Both the position numbers and the translations under genes were made by a program. Below, one piece after another: positions 8,355 through 15,786 of a stretch of 54,147 bases of DNA. Position 1 is the first letter of the stretch, and each line of letters starts with the position of its first letter. Under the pieces are notes generated by a model. That model was not told the DNA's origin, did no database searches, and saw only the letters and a list, made by a program, of their open reading frames with translations. Source of the stretch: RGIG8748 sp045646525 (GTDB lineage Bacteria; Bacillota; Clostridia; UMGS1810); assembly GCA_045646525.1 (NCBI GenBank), contig JAZRKX010000047.1:1-54147 (forward strand), read 5' to 3'.

Positions 8355-8903
8355 CTACTTTACAACAAGTATTTTAACGCTGTCTGCTTTCTTACCGTTT
8401 CTCATAGCTTTAACCACTATACAGTCGTACTCGCCCTCTTCTATTTCATAACCTTTTTTCTCGTACTGAGCGGGAGTGAATTTCTTTTCGTCAGCTTTTT
8501 CTTCTCCTATCATAGCGGTGAATACAAGCTTGTCTGTACCCATGGGCGCAAACATTTCAAGATTTGCCTTGGCACTCTTTGGCGAAATATAGTATTCGTC
8601 AAGCTCGGTATTGTACGAAATTGTATAGTCGCTGTTCTCCTTGAGACGAATGCCCGAAAGATGTCCGTACATGGTGAAGAAAAAGTAAACCAAAACTATG
8701 GCAAGAACTACAAGCTTAAATACGATATTGCCAGTAAGCTTCTTAAGCATCAGGCTGTCGTATTCGTCCTTTACCTTGTCTATCTTTGCCCATACAGTAT
8801 CGTTGTACTCGGCATCGTAGGCACCTTTGGGTACCTTTTCACCGCAGGTGTTGCAGTATTTTGTGCCGTAAGGCAATGAGGTTTCGCATTTTTCGCAATT
8901 CAT
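8355..8903 (-). CDS. Zinc-ribbon single-pass membrane protein of unknown function
   Basis: A 182-residue protein starting MNCEKCETSLPYGTKYCNTCGEK, a Cys4 zinc ribbon, followed by one transmembrane helix near residues 65-85 (NIVFKLVVLAIVLVYFFF) and an outside domain of about 95 residues rich in lysine and tyrosine. The start at 8903 is chosen because AAGGAG lies nine bases before it; the upstream ATG abuts the site. It sits between pyruvate kinase (37 bases upstream) and the second zinc-ribbon gene (10 bases downstream) and is likely co-transcribed with them. The shared ribbon-TM layout suggests the pair works together, which is inference. Confidence 0.75.
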   Translation of the reverse strand: MNCEKCETSLPYGTKYCNTCGEKVPKGAYDAEYNDTVWAKIDKVKDEYDSLMLKKLTGNIVFKLVVLAIVLVYFFFTMYGHLSGIRLKENSDYTISYNTELDEYYISPKSAKANLEMFAPMGTDKLVFTAMIGEEKADEKKFTPAQYEKKGYEIEEGEYDCIVVKAMRNGKKADSVKILVVK

Positions 8904-8940
8904 CTTTTGCATCTCCTTTTGATTTAAGGCATACGGGGTT

Positions 8941-10353
8941 TTATACACATTCCAAACGCAGAGTGTTTGTCTGACCCGATGCACCGCTTGTTGTTCCCCC
9001 TACTATTATAATATTGTCACCTTTTTGAAGCTTAAGAATATCCTGCGTTTTTTTGGACGCCGCATAGAACATCACCTCGGATGATGGATACTGCTCGCAA
9101 AGTACGGGTATAACACCCCAAGAAAGAGCAAGCTTGCGCCATGCTTTGGGATTTGTGGTAAGACCCACAATATCGGCAATAGGTCTGAATCTCGATACAA
9201 GTCTGGCTGTTTTGCCCGAGAGAGAGCATACCGCAATAGCCTTTGCATCTACCTTGATTGCCATGTTGCATGCCGAATGGGATATGGCGTCTATATTATT
9301 TTTAATTTCAAAATCTGTATTGTTAAAACGCTTGTTGTAATGGATGTTGTTCTCGGTCTCTTCGCATATATCCGACATTATCTTTACAGTTTCCACAGGA
9401 TACTTACCTGCTGCCGTCTCGCCCGAGAGCATTACCGCGCTTGTGCCGTCGTATACCGCATTTGCCACATCGGATATTTCTGCTCTTGTGGGTCTGGGGT
9501 TGTATATCATGGATTCGAGCATCTCGGTAGCTGTTATGATTCGTTTTCCGAGCATACGGCAGGTGGTTGTGAGTTTTTTCTGAATTGCAGGAAGCTCCTT
9601 AAAGGGTATTTCAACGCCAAGGTCGCCTCTGGCAATCATAACTCCCTCACATATTTCGCAGATTTCGCGGATGTTATCCACACCCGAGCGGTTTTCTATC
9701 TTTGCAACTATGCCTATATCCTCACCGCCGTTGGCATCGAGGAAGTTCTTTATGTCGGATATATCCTGCTTCGAGGAAACAAAGGATGCGGCAATATAGT
9801 CCACATCGTTTTCTATACCGAACAGTATGTCGCTTTTATCCTGCTCGCTTAAGAATGTCTGCTTTAAAACCTTGCCCGGAAAGCTCATACTCTTTTGGTT
9901 GGAAAGCTCTCCACCCGTAATAACCGTGCACTCTGCCTTGTTTTCCGAAAGAGAGTCCACCTTAAAGCTCACAAGACCGTTGTTTACAAGAATTATGTCT
10001 CCGGGCTCTATATCGTCTATAAGACCCTTGTAGTTTACGCTTACTATGGTCTCGTCACCTATTATCTCTTCGGTGGTAAAGGTGAATTTATCACCATCGT
10101 TTAGTTTTATCCTGCCGTCCTTAAAGGTCCTTATTCTGTACTCGGGGCCCTTGGTATCGAGCAGTATTGCCACGGGTATGTTAAGAGACTGTCTGACTTT
10201 TTTTACAAGCTCTATCATTTGCTTGTGGTCCTCATGTGTGCCATGCGAAAAATTCAGTCTTGCCACATTCATACCCGCAAGACACATTTTCTTTAATATC
10301 TCCTCGTCTTTGCAGGCGGGTCCTAAGGTGCATATTATTTTTGTCTTTCTCAT
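8941..10353 (-). CDS. pyk: Pyruvate kinase
   Basis: A 470-residue glycolytic enzyme that transfers phosphate from PEP to ADP. It starts with the classic MRKTKIICTLGPA and shows NVARLNFSHGTHEDH, the beta-barrel insertion domain (about residues 70-165), the active-site helix MIARGDLGVEIPFKELP with the Mg/PEP-binding glutamate and aspartate, and TATEMLESM. The C-terminal regulatory domain ends at TSGASGQTNTLRLECV. The protein lacks the extra PEP-utiliser-like C-terminal domain found in Bacillus-type pyruvate kinases (about 585 residues). The ribosome site GAGGAAG lies ten bases before the ATG. Confidence 0.96.
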   Translation of the reverse strand: MRKTKIICTLGPACKDEEILKKMCLAGMNVARLNFSHGTHEDHKQMIELVKKVRQSLNIPVAILLDTKGPEYRIRTFKDGRIKLNDGDKFTFTTEEIIGDETIVSVNYKGLIDDIEPGDIILVNNGLVSFKVDSLSENKAECTVITGGELSNQKSMSFPGKVLKQTFLSEQDKSDILFGIENDVDYIAASFVSSKQDISDIKNFLDANGGEDIGIVAKIENRSGVDNIREICEICEGVMIARGDLGVEIPFKELPAIQKKLTTTCRMLGKRIITATEMLESMIYNPRPTRAEISDVANAVYDGTSAVMLSGETAAGKYPVETVKIMSDICEETENNIHYNKRFNNTDFEIKNNIDAISHSACNMAIKVDAKAIAVCSLSGKTARLVSRFRPIADIVGLTTNPKAWRKLALSWGVIPVLCEQYPSSEVMFYAASKKTQDILKLQKGDNIIIVGGTTSGASGQTNTLRLECV

Positions 10354-10467
10354 TTTTGTAACACTTCCTCTTTGATGTTTAAGTATGCGAAACTCAGATT
10401 CCGTACACTTGTATATATTAGATTCTTTCCGTTATTTTTGGTACGATACATACCGCCGTATGTAAAA

Positions 10468-11271
10468 TCAAATTGAATGTTTTTGAAACTTGCCGTCATA
10501 AAGCACATAAACATGCAAAAAGCCAATGTCCTTTAATAAGCGCCTTGCTTCGTCAAATCCAAAGCACAGAGTATCTGCGCTATGGCTGTCCGAGGTGAGC
10601 ATGATTTTGGCGTCATTTTCCTTAAGGATATACAAAAGATTCTCCTGCGGATATGGGCTTGTCCTGTATCCGCGCGATACAGCGCCTGTGTTTACCTCAA
10701 ATATGCAATCACTCTTAAGAGCGGTTTTGAGATATTTCTCTGCGATTTTTACATATTCAGGATTGTTGAGAAAATATCCCATACCTTCGAGCTCATCGAA
10801 CTTTGTTATAAGGTCGAAGTGACCTATGATATCGGGCTTACGATTTAGAATATACTCACAAAAATTACTGTAGTAGTTCTCGGAAAGCCTAAGAGCATCG
10901 CCGCCGAATAACTTAAGACATTCTTTAAAATACTCACAGCTCAAATCTATAGGATGGAGCTTTCCGTCTATGTTAAAGTAGTGCGAGGAGCCTATTATGT
11001 AATCAAAATCCTCCCCTACCACATATTGCGCTATGTCTTCCTCCGCGCCAAGATAAATCTGTATTTTATTTTTGTACTTTTCCTTTAGTGCTTTGATTTG
11101 GGTTATGTAGCCGTCTGTATCCGTCATGCAGTAGCTTTTGTCGAAATCTGTATATCCATGACCCGAAAATCCTATGGAACAAAAGCCCATATCTATAGCA
11201 CTCAATACTATCTCCTCGGGAGTACTCTTGCCGTCGCAAAAATTTGTATGTGTGTGTAAATTAGATAACAT
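10468..11271 (-). CDS. PHP-domain phosphatase, histidinol-phosphatase (HisJ/HisK) type
   Basis: A 267-residue metal-dependent phosphoesterase. Metal ligands are visible: N-terminal LHTHTNFCDGK (HxH plus Asp), GFSGHG, GAEEDI, IIGSSHYFN, HFDLI and LTSDSHSADT. The pattern and length match the histidinol-phosphatase HisJ/HisK family, which dephosphorylates histidinol phosphate in histidine synthesis. No other his gene is in the window, so the true substrate is uncertain. GAGGT lies six bases before the ATG. It has its own promoter and lies 114 bases upstream of pyk with no terminator evident between, so read-through into pyk is possible. Confidence 0.85.
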   Translation of the reverse strand: MLSNLHTHTNFCDGKSTPEEIVLSAIDMGFCSIGFSGHGYTDFDKSYCMTDTDGYITQIKALKEKYKNKIQIYLGAEEDIAQYVVGEDFDYIIGSSHYFNIDGKLHPIDLSCEYFKECLKLFGGDALRLSENYYSNFCEYILNRKPDIIGHFDLITKFDELEGMGYFLNNPEYVKIAEKYLKTALKSDCIFEVNTGAVSRGYRTSPYPQENLLYILKENDAKIMLTSDSHSADTLCFGFDEARRLLKDIGFLHVYVLYDGKFQKHSI

Positions 11272-11332
11272 ATCTACCTCGCCTACATGAGCATGAAAAC
11301 GCTATGCATTAATTATAACATTACTATGTATA

Positions 11333-11361
11333 AGTATAGCACAAATTATATTCTTTTTCAA
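11333..11361 (-). promoter_or_regulatory. Promoter of the PHP phosphatase gene
   Basis: Minus-strand TTGAAA (11356-11361), 17-base spacer, TATACT (11333-11338). Confidence 0.65.
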
Positions 11362-11376
11362 CTATTACAGCAAAAT

Positions 11377-11406
11377 AAAAGAGACTGGCCGTCGCCAATC
11401 TCTTTT
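11377..11406 (-). terminator. Terminator of the secreted-protein/peptide operon
   Basis: 13-bp stem AAAAGAGATTGGC/GCCAGTCTCTTTT (minus strand, one G-U pair), loop GACG, T-rich tail. It ends transcription about 70 bases after the 56-residue peptide gene. Confidence 0.8.
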
Positions 11407-11476
11407 ACCTCAGATATTAAATTGAATTTAACTGCTTTGAAAAATTCATTTTAAACTAATTTAATGTACCTAATTA

Positions 11477-11647
11477 TTAAAGGCTAGCTGCAGAAGCACT
11501 CTTGTAAATAGTGATATTCTTAAGAGTCGATTGGTTTATACCAAGCTTTCCCATCGTTCCTCTTGTAAATCCCTTTGGAAGAGCAGAAAGAGATTCTCTT
11601 ACAGTCAATTCAACGATCTGAATTGCGGGTTTTGTATACTTCTTCAT
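11477..11647 (-). CDS. 56-residue peptide with a RiPP-precursor-like leader
   Basis: A short gene with a strong ribosome site (GGAGGAGATCACA before the ATG), located 18 bases after the secreted-protein gene on the same transcript and followed by a terminator. The N-terminus MKKYTKPAIQIVELTV fits the Y-x-x-P-x-(L/I) leader motif (Tyr4, Pro7, Ile9) bound by PqqD-like recognition proteins in lasso-peptide and related systems. The remainder (ESLSALPKGFTRGTMGKLG, then a stretch rich in Ser, Thr, Asn and Lys, ending ASAASL) has no cysteine, so thioether or lanthionine chemistry is excluded. A PqqD-like protein, a signal-peptidase-like protein and an exporter are encoded just upstream. That it is a modified-peptide precursor is inference; it could also be an unmodified signalling or antimicrobial peptide. 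Confidence 0.7.
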   Translation of the reverse strand: MKKYTKPAIQIVELTVRESLSALPKGFTRGTMGKLGINQSTLKNITIYKSASAASL

Positions 11648-11665
11648 TGTGATCTCCTCCTTCTC

Positions 11666-12298
11666 TTACTGTTCTACAGCCGGAACCGGATAAGGTTCAG
11701 CTTTAGCTGCGGTAGCAGCGTCAATGCCTTGAATAACGATAGCGAAATTACCTGCTTCATCGCAACCCTTAGCTCTGAAGAATTCGCCGTTAAGCATGAG
11801 ACCATATTCAGCACCTGTTCCAGTAATTGTACCCTGGAATACATAAGCATTGTCACCATATGAACTGTCAAGTTTAGCCCAGTTATCAACAACTTTTGTA
11901 ACTGTAGGGGAACCCTGTGTTAAATAGTTGTTACCAGCATTGAAATTGAAAACAGGGAATACATAGCTTTTATCTGAACCATGTTTAGCTGTAGCAGTAA
12001 TAACATCGTTTGTAGCTGCTACAAATTCAAATGTAGCTGTATTGCCTGATGCTGTAGCCTGATCGATGTAAACGATCTTTTCAGCACCCTCTTCAACTTT
12101 ACTTACATAATAAGTGATTTCACCATTGTCACTGAGACCTGCAACTGTAGTTGTAACAGTCATATTAGCATCAGCAGCGGCTTCGAAATCGTAAGTAGTA
12201 GTGGTTTTTACTGTAACGTCAGCAAAAGCAGTTAAAGTTGCAAAAGTCATGCATAAAATGCAAGCGATTGCTAAAGTTTTTGAAAACTTTATTTTCAT
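11666..12298 (-). CDS. Secreted protein of unknown function
   Basis: A 210-residue protein with a signal peptide (KIKFSKTLAIACILCMTFA, cleavage likely after TAFA). The start at 12298 is preferred because the upstream ATG at 12307 abuts the GGAG site. The mature part is rich in Thr, Ala, Val and Asn, with strand-like segments (VTVKTTTTYDFEAAADAN, ATFEFVAATNDVITATAKHG), suggesting an all-beta extracellular domain. It ends in YPVPAVEQ. No anchor motif or enzyme signature is seen. It has a near-perfect promoter, so it is probably well expressed, and the 56-residue peptide gene follows after 18 bases. It could be a substrate of the SipW-like peptidase encoded upstream, as for secreted matrix proteins; this is inference. 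Confidence 0.8.
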   Translation of the reverse strand: MKIKFSKTLAIACILCMTFATLTAFADVTVKTTTTYDFEAAADANMTVTTTVAGLSDNGEITYYVSKVEEGAEKIVYIDQATASGNTATFEFVAATNDVITATAKHGSDKSYVFPVFNFNAGNNYLTQGSPTVTKVVDNWAKLDSSYGDNAYVFQGTITGTGAEYGLMLNGEFFRAKGCDEAGNFAIVIQGIDAATAAKAEPYPVPAVEQ

Positions 12299-12342
12299 TT
12301 TGTCACACATCTCCTTCATTTAATATACTGATTGTTGTAATA

Positions 12343-12371
12343 ATTATAGCAAAGTAAAACTTGCTTGTCAA
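12343..12371 (-). promoter_or_regulatory. Consensus promoter of the secreted-protein/peptide operon
   Basis: Exact TTGACA (12366-12371), 17-base spacer, exact TATAAT (12343-12348) on the minus strand. It starts about 60 bases after the ABC exporter stop, so the peptide operon can be expressed independently and strongly. Confidence 0.85.
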
Positions 12372-12433
12372 TACAAATATTTAATTTTTATCCTTAAATT
12401 AGTAACAATTAAATTGTTTTTTCGTTGTGCATT

Positions 12434-14080
12434 TTAGACAATCTGTATACTCTTGTTTTCTATATGCAAATGCTTAGTCGCAATGCTGAGTGCTTTGGGT
12501 CTGTGAGTTATTATTACACAGGTCCTGCCGCCAAGCGATTTTATGCTTTCGAGTATCCTTGTTTCCGTGTCCTCGTCCAGCGCACTTGTGGCTTCATCCA
12601 TGAGGATTACGGGGGCATTTTCATACAGGGCTCTTGCTATTGCAAGGCGCTGCGCCTGACCCTCGCTAAGTCCCAGACCGTCCTCGCCTATTACGGTGTC
12701 CATGCCCTCGGGCAGAGTGGATATGTAATCAGATATGCATGCCTCTCTTGCCGCTTCTTCCAATCTTGCCATGTCGGGATTGTCATCGAAAAATGATATG
12801 TTTTCCGCGATTGTGCCCGATATTATCATATTGCCCTGCGGAACATACGAAAAGGCGCTTCGGGTATGCGTACCTATTTTTTCCTTTTTATTCCTACTAT
12901 ATATACACATATCTCCCTTATCGGCTGAATATATGCCCATAAGAAGTTTAAACAGTGTACTCTTCCCTATTCCCGAGCCTCCCGTTACTGCAACTATATC
13001 GCCTTTGCGTATGGTAAGCGAGGCGTCTTTAAGCACCTGCTCTTCACCATAAGAGAAATCCACTCCATTAACTTCTATGCCCTGAAAGTCGGATATATGC
13101 AAGGTTTCGGATGAATCTTTCTTAAGGCTTTCCATCTCTATTATACGCTCTGCCGAGGCGCAGGTTGCAAAAAACTTGGAAAACATGCCCGATATTTCTC
13201 TGAAAGGTGCCTGCACCGAGCCCACAAGCTGAATTATCGCGGCAAATGCGCCCACCGTCATGATACCATTATGAATCTTATAGGCACACCACGCTACCGC
13301 AAAGTAGTACGCCGCCGTAAGCGCCAGAAAGTAGAGAACATTTACAAGAAGACTTATGTAGCCGACCTTCATGTTGAGCTTGTAATTCTCCCGCTGGAGC
13401 TTTGAGGCTAATGTGCCAAACTTCTTCTCCTTGCCAAACGCCTTTACAATAAGAAGATTCTGTATGCCCTCGTGCATAAAAGACAGGATTTTTCCGTCAC
13501 TTTCAAGGCAGTCCTTATGAAGCCTTTTAACCCTTCTTCCGTAGAAAACAGAGCTTACAAGCACCACGGGACCGAGCGCAATGCAGATTACAGAGAGCGA
13601 CGCATCTATTACAAACAGCGCCCAAAAGCTCATTATAACTCCCGAAATGAGTATTACTGTATTCGGAACGAAATCCACTATGTTTGAGCTTACGAGGGAA
13701 ACATCCTTGGTAAGTCTGTTTATAACCTCACCCGAATGATACTCCGAGAGCGAGGCAAAATCAGTTGAAAGCACATCCTTAAAAAGCTTTTTCTGCATGC
13801 TGTTCTTGTACAGGGCGCCAAGACGCACAGCAAGTATATTGTATATACTCTGCACACTTATATCCAGCACAAGAAGTACCGCTATGGTAATTATGCATTC
13901 TTTAAAACTGCCGTCAAAATTACCTGTTGCGCAATCAAGCAAATCACGGCTTGCAAGCGCAAACCGTACCGATATGTAAGATATTAAAATTCCCAAAGCC
14001 GAAAGCAAAAGCATCTGCCACAAAATGAGTCTTGCATTTTTGCAAAGCCACTTTGCCGCTTGCATCCTACCTTTTCCCAT
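12434..14080 (-). CDS. ABC exporter, fused permease and ATPase
   Basis: A 548-residue half-transporter of the MsbA/LanT-like exporter type, probably a homodimer in the membrane. Six hydrophobic helices occupy residues 15 to about 290; the ATPase follows with Walker A TGGSGIGKSTLF, Q-loop SYVPQGNM, signature LSEGQAQRLAIARAL, Walker B VILMDEATSALD and the switch histidine in IITHRPK. There is no N-terminal C39 peptidase domain, so leader removal would need another protein; the S26-type peptidase gene that overlaps it by 14 bases is a natural candidate. AGGAGG lies seven bases before the ATG. Context suggests peptide export; lipid or drug export remains possible. Confidence 0.88.
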   Translation of the reverse strand: MGKGRMQAAKWLCKNARLILWQMLLLSALGILISYISVRFALASRDLLDCATGNFDGSFKECIITIAVLLVLDISVQSIYNILAVRLGALYKNSMQKKLFKDVLSTDFASLSEYHSGEVINRLTKDVSLVSSNIVDFVPNTVILISGVIMSFWALFVIDASLSVICIALGPVVLVSSVFYGRRVKRLHKDCLESDGKILSFMHEGIQNLLIVKAFGKEKKFGTLASKLQRENYKLNMKVGYISLLVNVLYFLALTAAYYFAVAWCAYKIHNGIMTVGAFAAIIQLVGSVQAPFREISGMFSKFFATCASAERIIEMESLKKDSSETLHISDFQGIEVNGVDFSYGEEQVLKDASLTIRKGDIVAVTGGSGIGKSTLFKLLMGIYSADKGDMCIYSRNKKEKIGTHTRSAFSYVPQGNMIISGTIAENISFFDDNPDMARLEEAAREACISDYISTLPEGMDTVIGEDGLGLSEGQAQRLAIARALYENAPVILMDEATSALDEDTETRILESIKSLGGRTCVIITHRPKALSIATKHLHIENKSIQIV

Positions 14081-14537
14081 GGAAAATCCTCCTAATACAA
14101 TTAAGCGTATATAAAAGCCAATGCCTTACAGGAAATACCAAAACCCAAAGCACAGAATAAAGCCTTATTACAAAATCCTCGGGTGTGTAGTCCTTGCCGT
14201 TTCTGCGAAACGAAATGACCTTTGCTATAATCATATTTTCATACACGGGGTATTCCTTATCGGTTTCAAAATCCCCCGCCATAACAAAGGCTCCCTTTTT
14301 TCTGCCTATTATCCTGTGAAGTATGTACTTGCCGTTTGCCCTTTTGTAGAGTACAATATCATACTTTTTTACCTTGTCTGCTTTGGAAAGGACTACAGAA
14401 TCTTTTATGTTATGAAGTATGGGGGTCATGCTTATGCCCGAAACCCTCATCCTTACATCCATTCCGCCTGCTATGCACTCCTCAACAAGCGGCATAACAT
14501 CTTTTTCGCTGTAGTTGGCATTTTCGTTTATTATCAT
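14067..14537 (-). CDS. S24/S26-family signal-peptidase-like protein with a Ser/His dyad
   Basis: A 156-residue protein. SGISMTPIL carries the catalytic serine (Ser36), and the position of the general-base lysine is taken by histidine in YILHRIIG (His74), as in the SipW/ER-type signal peptidases rather than the bacterial Ser/Lys type. The conserved GD follows at 88-89. A hydrophobic segment near the C-terminus (residues 125-147) could anchor it, instead of the usual N-terminal anchor. It overlaps the PqqD-like gene by 4 bases (ATGA) and the exporter by 14. Likely role: cleaving a leader or signal from a dedicated substrate such as the neighbouring peptide or secreted protein. Homologues are recurrent partners of PqqD-like proteins in clostridial clusters. 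Confidence 0.82.
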   Translation of the reverse strand: MIINENANYSEKDVMPLVEECIAGGMDVRMRVSGISMTPILHNIKDSVVLSKADKVKKYDIVLYKRANGKYILHRIIGRKKGAFVMAGDFETDKEYPVYENMIIAKVISFRRNGKDYTPEDFVIRLYSVLWVLVFPVRHWLLYTLNCIRRIFHGKR

Positions 14538-14800
14538 TCTTCTATTACCTTCTTGGAAATAAGAACCTCTATAAATTCAGCCACATCCGCTTTGGCTGTG
14601 TCTTCATCTACATCATATTCCTTGCAGAGAGCCTCTGTAAGAGCCTCTGCACTTATATCGTCCTGAAGCTTTTCCCACAAAAATGCTCCCGTTTCGTTTA
14701 CGGTAATCATAGCGGAAAAATCCACAAGTCTCTCACCTACAGGAACTATTACAAAGCTTCCTGCAACTTCTTTTATACTGAATCCGTTTTTTGCTTTCAT
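14534..14800 (-). CDS. PqqD-family peptide-recognition protein
   Basis: An 88-residue protein with the PqqD fold: a strand region GFSIKEVAGSFVIVPVGERLVDFSAMITVN, the highly typical NETGAFLWEKLQ, and a helical tail DVDEDTAKADVAEFIEVLISKKVI. PqqD-like proteins (RiPP recognition elements) bind the leader peptide and deliver it to modifying enzymes. It is translationally coupled to the peptidase gene and lies 14 bases after the 323-residue unknown protein. The nearby 56-residue peptide has a leader-like motif this fold could bind. No radical-SAM, cyclodehydratase or asparagine-synthetase-like enzyme is present in the window. Confidence 0.88.
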   Translation of the reverse strand: MKAKNGFSIKEVAGSFVIVPVGERLVDFSAMITVNETGAFLWEKLQDDISAEALTEALCKEYDVDEDTAKADVAEFIEVLISKKVIEE

Positions 14801-14814
14801 TATTATATACCACC

Positions 14815-15786
14815 TTATATGTTATATGCCCTGCCTCTGCCGTCATAATAGTCCGCACAGGGCAGCTCTTGTCTTAACTTCATGTTCGCACTTAAAGATG
14901 CCGCTCTTTTTGCAATATCATCCGAAGCATCAGGAGTCATTATGAGATAAAGTGCATCATGGATGCTTATATACTTAATGTGCGATTTTGCCTCAAAACA
15001 AAAATCATAGTTATAGAGATAGTCCAAAAGCTCGTCTGTAAATTCACGCGAGGCTCTTTTTATATACTCATCTTCCATAATCTGCAAGCAAATCTCTGCC
15101 AATGATTTGCTTTTGAAAAAAGAGCGTTTCGCTCTCTCCAAAGCACGAAGCTTAAGGGAACGAAAGCTTGATATAAGCTCCATATGAGAATGAGTGCACG
15201 GACTAAAGGAAGCATCCAAGCCATCTGTCTTCTTTAGTTTTGGAGTATATGCCCTCTTTGCTTTTATAAGCGAAACATCCATATACACTCCCCTGCCCGA
15301 TATGCCAAACACATCATCCTCGATGCCCAAAAGCACCTTAAGACAGTAGTTTACCGCATGACATCTTACCGAAAGATTAAGATAGGCGGAATCATCTTCG
15401 AAACACAGCTTGTACACATGCCTGCTCCCGATATCGAAAATCGTGTGTATATCTATCGGAGAATATATTCCGCTTTTTGAAGAACGGCATCTGAATAAAA
15501 TGTCAGTACCGCTCACCGCAAAGTCCGCCATGGTAACCCAGTCGTGAGTATAGAGATACTCCCTCGCTCTTTGGCAAAGCTCAAACAACTCTTTCATACT
15601 AAGCCTTGGCGCATTGTCCGAGGTTAAGACATCATATACTGCGCTTTTACGCTCAAGGGACACGATGCAGGAAGAAAATTCCTGTGCCCTGTCTATATCA
15701 GCATACGAGTTTCCACCGTACATGGTAACACGCATATTCTCGTAAGAGCCTGTTTCAAAATCTTTAAATATTACTGTACCGACCAT
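14815..15786 (-). CDS. Unrecognised 323-residue protein in the PqqD/peptidase/exporter operon
   Basis: I do not recognise this family. The protein is soluble, with no signal peptide or membrane helix. The first 140 residues look like alternating strands and helices (VTMYGGNSYADIDRAQEF, FCVSL-type strands, DWVTMADFAVSGTDILFRC, SPIDIHTIFDIGSRHVYKL); the C-terminal half is mostly helical and basic (SFRSLKLRALERAKRSFF). Several cysteines are scattered rather than arranged in a CxxxCxxC or zinc motif. Its start overlaps the stop of the FlaA1-type gene (TAATG), and the PqqD-like gene follows after 14 bases. By position it is the prime candidate for a peptide-modifying enzyme, but no catalytic motif supports that. 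It has no credible ribosome site, so coupling to the upstream gene is likely. Confidence 0.75.
   Translation of the reverse strand: MVGTVIFKDFETGSYENMRVTMYGGNSYADIDRAQEFSSCIVSLERKSAVYDVLTSDNAPRLSMKELFELCQRAREYLYTHDWVTMADFAVSGTDILFRCRSSKSGIYSPIDIHTIFDIGSRHVYKLCFEDDSAYLNLSVRCHAVNYCLKVLLGIEDDVFGISGRGVYMDVSLIKAKRAYTPKLKKTDGLDASFSPCTHSHMELISSFRSLKLRALERAKRSFFKSKSLAEICLQIMEDEYIKRASREFTDELLDYLYNYDFCFEAKSHIKYISIHDALYLIMTPDASDDIAKRAASLSANMKLRQELPCADYYDGRGRAYNI

Noticed and set aside
11477..15786. Lasso-peptide cluster
   Set aside because: Leader motif, PqqD-like protein and an HprK-like protein fit, but no asparagine-synthetase-like cyclase and no transglutaminase-like leader peptidase are present, and the peptide lacks a clear Gly-1 with Asp/Glu at 7-9 core.
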